The notes below the pieces were generated by a model that did not search any database, was not told where the DNA came from, and was given only the letters and a program-made list of their open reading frames with translations. 64,000 nucleotides of DNA from Erodium maritimum (Eukaryota > Streptophyta > Magnoliopsida > Geraniales > Geraniaceae): NCBI GenBank assembly GCA_963921825.1, contig OY997588.1:157667618-157731617 (forward strand), given 5' to 3'. The position numbers and the translations under genes were made by a program. The first letter of the stretch is position 1. Every line of letters starts with the position of its first letter. Positions 57,401-64,000 of this stretch are shown here, one piece after another.

Positions 57401-59891
57401 GACAGATCATCATCCTTCTTCAGATGCAAATCTGGGATGTGGATAACTCTTGAACTAGATGAATTTGCAATTGCGCTGTTCTCCTCTTGGCCATTACGCT
57501 CATGCAGCTCAAAGTATAGGGTTGAACCGATCCTATACCGAGATTTATCACAATCATTTTCTGCATCAGATGGAAACAAAGAAAGGCCTTCATCTTGGGT
57601 TCTCTCATTTGCCGTAACACAAGAATATAAACCCAGACCCTCTTCCTTGCTCCCCCATCCTTGCGCTAGAGATAGAAGATAGCTATTCACTGAGCCGCAT
57701 CCAATCAACTTCCCACCTCCATGCAACTTAGAGGGGTTTATTTTAACTAGAGCACAAAGTGTCTCTAATGTAGCTATAACTATCTCAGGATCTGTTGATG
57801 CAAGTAGAAGCTTGAAATGCTGAAAAGGAAAAATAGTTGCATAAACAGGTATCAGTTGATAAAGTTCAAAGCACACTATTTGAATCTCTTCAATAAAATG
57901 AATTATTTCCGACTAAGATCATTATAACATACCTCTGAGCCATCAAATGAACTCTTGTTATGGCAATTCTCTAAAATAATTTGCATCACTCGTAAAATTT
58001 GTAGAACTACGTGTTTTGGGAATGGACTTTCATCCTCCAAAATTTTATCTGTCAAAAGAAGATCATTCCTAGACGACAAGTAAGTCTTGAAATATGTGTC
58101 AAAATGCAGAAAAAGCGGCCTCCAGTGATGGAAGTTTCCCTGAGATTGAAGTATTGAGTAAGTAACAGAATGACAAAATGGAAAACCAAACAGAATAGCA
58201 TGAGGTTTCATCTCACAATAGACTTAAAGCTACCTTACTATACTCCCAATGGAAGCCAGATAGAGGGATTGCTATATCATGCAATGGGCATTGTATGACC
58301 TTGTCAATGAATACTTTGATTTCGGGAGGCTGCAATTTCAAATGTTGAATCAGATTTATGTGCATATCAAAAAATTAAGATAGCAATAGGGTACATGATG
58401 AAGCCGCACACATAAGCCCTTATAAAATTAAAATTTTAAACTTCTACGATTGTCTAATCGTTTTTTTGAAAATACAAATAGAATAGAATAGAATGTTTCA
58501 ACTCCTCAGCCAAACAAAGTATTGTCACAATCCCCTACTTATCAAAAAGGACCATAAAGACACAAGAAACCTAAATTGCCGAAGGCACGTGGGAATTCAC
58601 CAACACATAAACTAGCCTTGTCCTAAATCTGAAAATTGCTTTTGGTACCTATGTGAGCATCAACAATCTACCAATCGAAGCACAATAAGATTAGATGCAG
58701 TATTACATAAAGGTGCAAAAACAAATTTCAAGCAGGTGGAGTTGCTTTTAATTCAAACATAGTTTTAGGGCTTACCATGGAGCAAGTGGCTAATATTGTA
58801 AATTTTCTCGTGCTACAAACTCCTATTCATTTAACAGGTAAGTAAAAGTTCATGGACAACAAAACTACAAATTATGTTTTTGCTTGAGCACTCTACCCAT
58901 TGCCTCAGTGAACTAACACTATCAGAGCTTATACTATTTGTACAGGCAAGCCATTCTGAACAATAGATCATCTGCTAATCAGTGTCATTGATACTTATTG
59001 ACAAAACTAGCCGCTTACAATCTTTTTTCTCGGATAAAATGATAAGCCAGCCTGATTATATGCAAAAGTTGCACTTGCACACAAGTATAAGCCCGATCAA
59101 ATTCAACAAACGAACAAATAGTTCTACAATATCATGCTAGAAGCAATTATAGACAAGAGAAAGTAACTGCTCCACGAGATTTCACAAAGGAAATACTCTT
59201 GAAAATAAATTATTTATCAGGTGCACCCGCTTAATTTACAATTATATGGGCTGTACTGTGACGGTTGAAGTTCCACGATACTATTATGCTGGGAAGAATT
59301 TAAATTAATGATAACAATTAGTTCTGCCAATGGAAACGGACACTAGCCAGCATTGATTATCTTATCCTAATACCATGTGCATACTAGCATTTTATCCCTC
59401 TGACAGCAAGAGCCATATGCTCTGAATTGGGTAATAACTAATAAGCAGAATAAAAAGGGATAATTGTCAAAACATGCACTAAAGTTTCATCCACAAATGA
59501 AATAGTGCACAATGTTTCGTCCACGTTGTGTGGCTACCCTAAAGTTTCGTCCACGAACATTTGTTAGTAAAATTACTTAAAATTACTTATGAAACCTAAA
59601 TCAGCAAACTACTTCCCAATCAAAATCAGCCATTACTACAAACACAACATAGCAAAACATACCCCATTAGGGCTAACACAAGGTACCAGATTCATACAAA
59701 ACCCTAATCACGAAACACTGCAAAAACCCACATGCACTCAACACAGAACCACACAATCACAGAACAAGCAAAACAAAACAAAACGAAGTACTCACAGGCT
59801 CAGAGTCAAGCTTAACGAAGGGACCCACAGCGCTCTCTCCGGACAGGAGTTGCCGGAGCCTCGACGGCAAGCTCGATCGCACGGTCGTCAT
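42408..59891 (-). CDS. UPL1/UPL2-like: HECT E3 ubiquitin ligase, UPL1/UPL2 type
   Basis: Sixteen exons join in frame to 3507 residues: 59891-59796, 58329-58234, 58139-57933, 57819-51600, 50964-49982, 49491-49186, 49089-48885, 48272-47995, 47794-47502, 46599-45564, 45480-45334, 44521-44441, 44365-44140, 43908-43769, 43147-43041, 42510-42408. The start [17 protein letters not shown] is typical of plant UPL1/2. Armadillo-like (DUF908/DUF913) regions fill the N-terminal third. A UBA lies near 1255-1300 ([16 protein letters not shown]) and a UIM-like [13 protein letters not shown] near 1310. An Asp/Glu tract spans about 2045-2123. Ubiquitin-binding IDPxFLxALP motifs lie near 2440-2500. The HECT domain fills exons 10-16 with the catalytic Cys3474 in SAHTCFNQ, split by the last intron. 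It forms a ubiquitin thioester and transfers it to substrates. No lesion is seen. Assignment between UPL1 and UPL2 is not possible here. Confidence 0.97.
42629..42922. mobile_element. Foldback element, family B (Mutator-like MITE), in UPL intron 15
   Basis: Starts gggttaattttcaaaaacta and ends ctgacaattaaccc. A perfect 9-bp target duplication, taaaaactg, lies at 42620-42628 and 42923-42931. It sits between the two exons that share the HECT catalytic cysteine codon. Confidence 0.9.
44610..45039. mobile_element. Foldback element, family C (Mutator-like MITE), in UPL intron 11
   Basis: Starts gggataattg and ends aacaatcatccc. The flanks ttcttttta and ctcttttta form a 9-bp duplication with one mismatch. 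The arms contain tgcaacttgtggccctattc and its complement. Confidence 0.83.
46888..47252. mobile_element. Foldback element, family B (Mutator-like MITE), in UPL intron 9
   Basis: Starts gggttaattgtcaaaaagtg and ends gcactttttgacaattaaccc as its exact inverted form. The flanking ttaaaaaa is duplicated over 8 bases; the ninth base differs in the A-run. A second inner pair of family B phrases lies at 47010-47100. Confidence 0.83.
48365..48705. mobile_element. Foldback element in UPL intron 7
   Basis: The left arm (tagtttaccctattttgagg, aaaataccttgta) returns inverted (tacaagggtcattttca, ttagggtaaattgaaac). The ends are not sharply defined. A similar, weaker unit occupies about 51020-51350 in intron 4. 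Confidence 0.6.
59457..59575. repeat. Truncated family B foldback element in UPL intron 1
   Basis: Starts gggataattgtcaaaac and carries gtttcgtccac phrases, but the right arm is missing. It is close in sequence to the inner element at 11232-11569. Confidence 0.65.
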
Positions 59892-60084
59892 CTCACAGGT
59901 CAAAGGGGGTAGGGTGTGCTGTGGGTCGGTCCATTCTCTGTATTTTTCCCCTAATTTTGTGTATTTATATTTTTTTAGGGTTAGAATAGACAAGGGTGTT
60001 TTTGGAATTTAAAAAAATAAAATGTTTACGTGTTTTGCACATGACCATTTTTTTATTTAAATTTTAACGTGGTTGATTAGTTTG

Positions 60085-60368
60085 AGAAAAGTTATAAACT
60101 AAGACACGATGGATGGGATTTGCTGGAAGCGTAACTAGGTTGGGACTTATGGCTTAGAGCTCGAGGAAAGTGTTTGTTAGGAGCTGGAAGCAGTGTCGGT
60201 GATCGGTCTTAGGGTCCCTTTCACCCGGTTTTCCGTGGTTGTGTGGTTCAGTCTCCTTTCTTTGTGCTCTTTTCAGTTGTGAACCTGATCCTTCGATTGA
60301 TCGGCTCCTCTTTGTATATGTTCTTCATATTCAAAGTTAATAAATCCATTGCTTATGAAAAAAAGTTA
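60085..60368 (+). mobile_element. Short retroposon-like insertion with A-rich tail
   Basis: About 265 bases ending aataaatccattgcttatg followed by an A-run. The sequence gaaaagttat just before it recurs as aaaagttat after the tail, consistent with a target duplication of non-LTR type. It resembles a SINE or the 3' end of a LINE; no internal promoter boxes were confirmed. Confidence 0.5.
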
Positions 60369-60504
60369 TGATCAAAATCGATAGTAAGCATCGTCAGAGA
60401 ACAAAGAATTGGTGGTTTCGACATGAAGAAATTGTTGAACCGAAGAAATATTGGTCGGATATCGATCTGAGATATATTGGACGCACTGTTGACTTAGGTA
60501 TTTA

Positions 60505-60700
60505 CTAAAAAGTAACTTTTTCCGTTATGAACTAACATTTTCCGTTAGAGATGACGGAAAACGTTAGTAAAAGCTGCAAAAAACTAACAAGTCTACGGTT
60601 AGTTTTTGAGTTCAATAGTCATATTGCAGTTAGTTCTTGGAGTTTTTCCTAACTTTCATCGTCTTCTCTAACGGAAAATGTTAGTTTGTGTAATTACCTT
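60505..60700. repeat. Small foldback unit around ttccgttag
   Basis: aactaacattttccgttaga near 60530 is inverted at 60672 (tctaacggaaaatgttagtt), with further arm pairing. No coding content or target duplication was identified. Confidence 0.65.
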
Positions 60701-61157
60701 AAGTCAGGAGTGTGTTTCTGATCGACAAAAAAGTCAACCGTAGTTCTTGAGATGTACAAGTCGGGAATAGTTAGTTTGGGGTGATCATGTTGGATTGTGT
60801 TTTGTTTTTATTTACCCTTGAGAAGATTCGCCTCGAATTTGTTCACCGTTCAATGAATCGACATCTCATTGATCAACTAGAAAGACTCGCTTTTTGTTTG
60901 GATATGAATGGTCAGGTGTCCTCATTCTTGATGCACTGTAATGTATTTTGACCGTGAATATTCAACAACGACGATTTCTCGTTCTAAAATAAAAATAAAA
61001 AGGCCTCCATTTATTTCACTGATTTGCTGATACAGTACAACCACAAGACAACATATGTAGTGTGAAACATCCTAGTACAAGGAAAATATAACAAGTACAA
61101 TAAACGAAATTACACACACTGATACACACAAAAAAAAAACACTCAAAAACCTCGAAT

Positions 61158-64000
61158 TCAATTCCTTCTAAATCGGATTTGAGCTCCAAACTGCGGTTGA
61201 GTAGTCATAATCCACATTGGAGCATGAACATAAGTAGGGGCGACCACGAAAGAGTAACGTCGAACGATCATCGCCAGAACAACCTTTGCCTCGACCATGG
61301 CCAGATTCTGACCCACGCAAATTCGCGGGCCTAACCCGAAAGGAACAAACGAAGCCAAATGTCTCTTGGGATCGTTGAACCTCGACGGATTGAACTCGTT
61401 CACATCTTCTCCCCATATCTCAGGGTCGTGGTGAACCGCCATTAGAGCCAGGAAGAGTTGTGTACCTGCGGGGACGTCGAGGTCCCCTATCTTAACGTTT
61501 TTGTACGCTTGCCTCATCATCATCACCGCGGGAGGGTAGAGTCGGAGGGTTTCGTTCAGTATCATGGTGATCTAAGAGGAAAAAATTACGATAGCGTGAA
61601 CAAATATAAGAGCATCTACAATATACCGACCGGCTAAAAAGGCGAATCTCCCAAAAAAATACACATTCCCCCAACAGCCCCTGTAGTGATATTCCCCAAC
61701 ACAGGGCGAGTAGCCACGTGTTGTTAGACTAGTGGCCAAAGAGAAAATTACATTTTTTCGCCAATTCACTTGATAGTTAATTACATTTAACTACCTTATG
61801 AATTGGCCACAAACACATGATTTTTCACAAACACGAAATTGTTCTTATGAAATTCCACGCATCACCATCGTACTAAATAGATTGGAAACCAGTAAAAAGA
61901 ACTTACGATCTTTAGGCCGTTGAGGTTATCTGCAACGGGAAGCTTATCGTCTCCACAAACACGCGTAACTTCTTCTCGGGCCTTGGTTTGCCAGTCTTGA
62001 TGACGGGCGAGAAGAAGAATCGCCCAGGTTAGGAGATTCGAAGTCGTGTCCTTTCCAGCAAAATAAAAGGTCTTGCATTCGTCTATAACCTCTTCCAGGC
62101 TGAGCCTCTCTTCCACGCCGTCGTGATTCTTGTGCGGAGACATTAGCAGGCTAAGTAGATTTCTCGAGCTCGAATTCTCTCCTTTGTTGACGTTAATTTC
62201 GATCAGTCTCCGAATCGATTCACGAATCTCCCTCTCAAGTCTGTATCTTTCTCTGTTCTTCTTTGTAGGCAAGAACCTGCGGAAAAAAGAGTAATTAGCT
62301 ACTTTTGAAGATTAGAGTGGTTATAACTGTCGATTAATCCGGTTTTTGTCATGATTCGTTGGGGCGAACAAGTAGAGACGAGGCACATAGTGTAGGGAAG
62401 TAGCATAAACGAAATAATTACGAAACAAATAATTATTGAAAATCTAATTTCTTAATCCGTAACCAGCTAAATTAGCTGATTTGGTGAAAGTTATTTCTTA
62501 TTTTGTTTATTTGAATTTGTTTATTCGGTAAAGATTCACCTGTTCAATTTACCGCTACAACGCTCTAATAGCTTATAGGCCAGTTTGGACTAATACCACC
62601 GTTTTTAGTTCCTCATTTGTAAAATACCATTTTTAACCCCTGATGACTCTGTTTGGACTAATACCATTGAAGATGTTCTTAAGTATATTTGATTCATTTG
62701 GATTCGTTACCTGAAACCAGGAATGTAGACGGTTCTGAAGGCCAATGAAACGAGGTGCATTTGTCGTTCTTGTAATAAGAAGACGCGCTTGCCTTCTTCG
62801 AAGTTGCTCCCGAAAGCTGTTCGGGATATGACCTCGGCTGAGAGGTCGTGAAGTTCTTTGTACACATCGATCTCGAACTCCTCTTTGCCCTTCGTTTCTT
62901 CTTCGTCTTCCCATTTCTCCATCATGGTTTTGGCACTGGCTACAATACCCGGAACCCATCCCTGTTGCAGATGTCGTCAAGCAAAATATGTAATTTTAAT
63001 CTCGATTCGATTCGATTAATTTATTTTTAATAATTATTAAATATAGCGTTGGGTTCAAACATAAACGAGTCAAGTCTTGAATTCAAATTCGATTACAATA
63101 ATCACAAGAAGATATTACGTGCGGCCACATGTACAAAAATAAGAAATCTAATTTGGGTTAATTACCTTTTGTACCTATTGATATCTTTGCGTTTTATATA
63201 ACGTTCAATAACAGTTTCTCTGTTTTGATAACTGTCATTTAATATTTTTTTATGAATTGGTCATATATCATTTAACACCCCTAATGTATTGATAACAGAA
63301 CATTTAATTCCCCCTTATGAATTGGTCACAGAACATCAAAGTGACGTAAACTTAACCAAAATTTTGTCCAAAACGCTACCAATACATCAAGTACTAAAAA
63401 AGTGTTCCCAATAGAAAAAGGGTACTAAAGATAATTACCTTAATAAGGGGTATTAAATGTTCGAGTAACTTCTGTACTCCATACATCCATCCTGGAGTAT
63501 TTCGGTACATTGAGTATTTTTCTAATTATTCTCTTGTCGTTTCATAATGCTTAGGCGTTTCAATCTATTTTTATATGTTATCTTTGAGTTTCTTACGCTC
63601 TGGTTATCTTGTTTTAGGTCAGGATTTTATTTTCGATTGAAATTATAAGACACCAAGCGACTCTGTTCCGGGTCGACCCGTCAGTCCTATTCGAACCTTA
63701 CAGAATCCAACCCACCGTGGATGGTCTAATAATAATAGTCCGATAAATATTTAACGAATCAAGCTCGTACTCGAACAAATGTTACCTTGACTTTGTCGAT
63801 GGTGAAGGCCTGGTTAGCGATCCTCCGGTGAAGGGCCCAAGTCTCGCCGGAAAGCCCAACAAGGCCCTGTGCCGCCAGCTGGCTAGCCAGCGGGTTCTCC
63901 TTCACCTTCCCGTACGACCCGTCTCTGTTCATGGTCACTTCCTTGATCGAATCCGGGTCGGATATCGCCAATCTGGGCGTTGACCCGAACCAGTAGAGAA
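61158..64000 (-). CDS. Cytochrome P450, CYP72 clan (CYP721/CYP734-like), array copy C, 5' end outside window
   Basis: Exons: 64000-63786 (partial exon 1), 62961-62711, 62276-61907, 61571-61158, all with phases equal to copies A and B. The visible exon 1 part runs from [16 protein letters not shown] to the AFTIDKVK donor; the membrane anchor lies beyond the window. Helix I has FAGKDTTSN, then [16 protein letters not shown] and [12 protein letters not shown] with the heme Cys. It ends two residues earlier than the other copies (FRRN instead of FRRNTI or FRRNII). Substitutions TMNRDGSYG and KNVKIGD distinguish it. The visible part is intact. It is separated from copy B by the whole 17-kb UPL gene. 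Confidence 0.93.
63155..63440. repeat. Diverged family D foldback element in intron 1 of P450 copy C
   Basis: Starts gggttaattaccttttgtac and ends with inverted gggtactaaagataattacc. The internal phrases (cataaggggt/taatgtattgataac) match 9714-10030. The right terminus is decayed and no duplication is seen. Confidence 0.6.

Noticed and set aside
1-64000. tRNA or rRNA genes, CRISPR arrays, operons, bacterial signals
   Set aside because: Nothing of this kind was seen by eye. The window is plant nuclear sequence; a tRNA scan was not possible here.

Overview
This window is nuclear DNA of a flowering plant, most likely a eudicot. It has large AT-rich introns with GT/AG boundaries, plant-specific families (UDP-glycosyltransferase with a PSPG box, CC-NBS-LRR, CYP72-clan P450s, a giant UPL-type HECT ligase) and dense plant transposon debris. 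I cannot name the species. All exon coordinates were read by eye from frame continuity and splice signals.

Layout. 1-4432: internally deleted Ty1/copia retrotransposon. 4440-8310: repeats, a possible gene 5' end at 5842-5911, a tandem/inverted repeat patch and a relic resembling a Mutator transposase N-terminus. 8312-13136 (+): a CDK-like gene in which the catalytic-loop and DFG aspartates are replaced (pseudokinase), its introns packed with foldback elements and a TRIM. 13140-16800: gene-poor repeats. 16911-18350 (+): intact single-exon UGT72-like glycosyltransferase, strikingly GC-rich. 18861-22369 (-): four-exon PP2C/PPTC7-like phosphatase. 23140-25840: repeats and a P450 relic interrupted by foreign sequence. 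25846-28584 (-): intact single-exon CNL resistance gene. 30881-35016 and 36954-41544 (-): two complete four-exon CYP721/CYP734-like P450s. 42408-59891 (-): a 16-exon UPL1/UPL2-type HECT ubiquitin ligase, 3507 aa as reconstructed. 61158 to beyond 64000 (-): a third P450 copy, cut by the window end.

The P450 relic and three genes, all on the minus strand, form one dispersed tandem array interrupted by the CNL gene and by UPL. No metabolic pathway is shown by the sequence, although a glycosyltransferase lies within about 13 kb of the P450s.

The most novel signal is a set of short foldback elements. At least four sequence-distinct families share terminal GGG(T/A)TAAT or GGGTAAAT ends and, where intact, are flanked by 9-bp target-site duplications: six copies have an exact or 8-of-9 duplication and a seventh has 8 bp. 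That is the signature of non-autonomous Mutator-like elements. They sit in introns of nearly every multi-exon gene here, nest in one another, and one appears to supply a splice donor of the pseudokinase gene.
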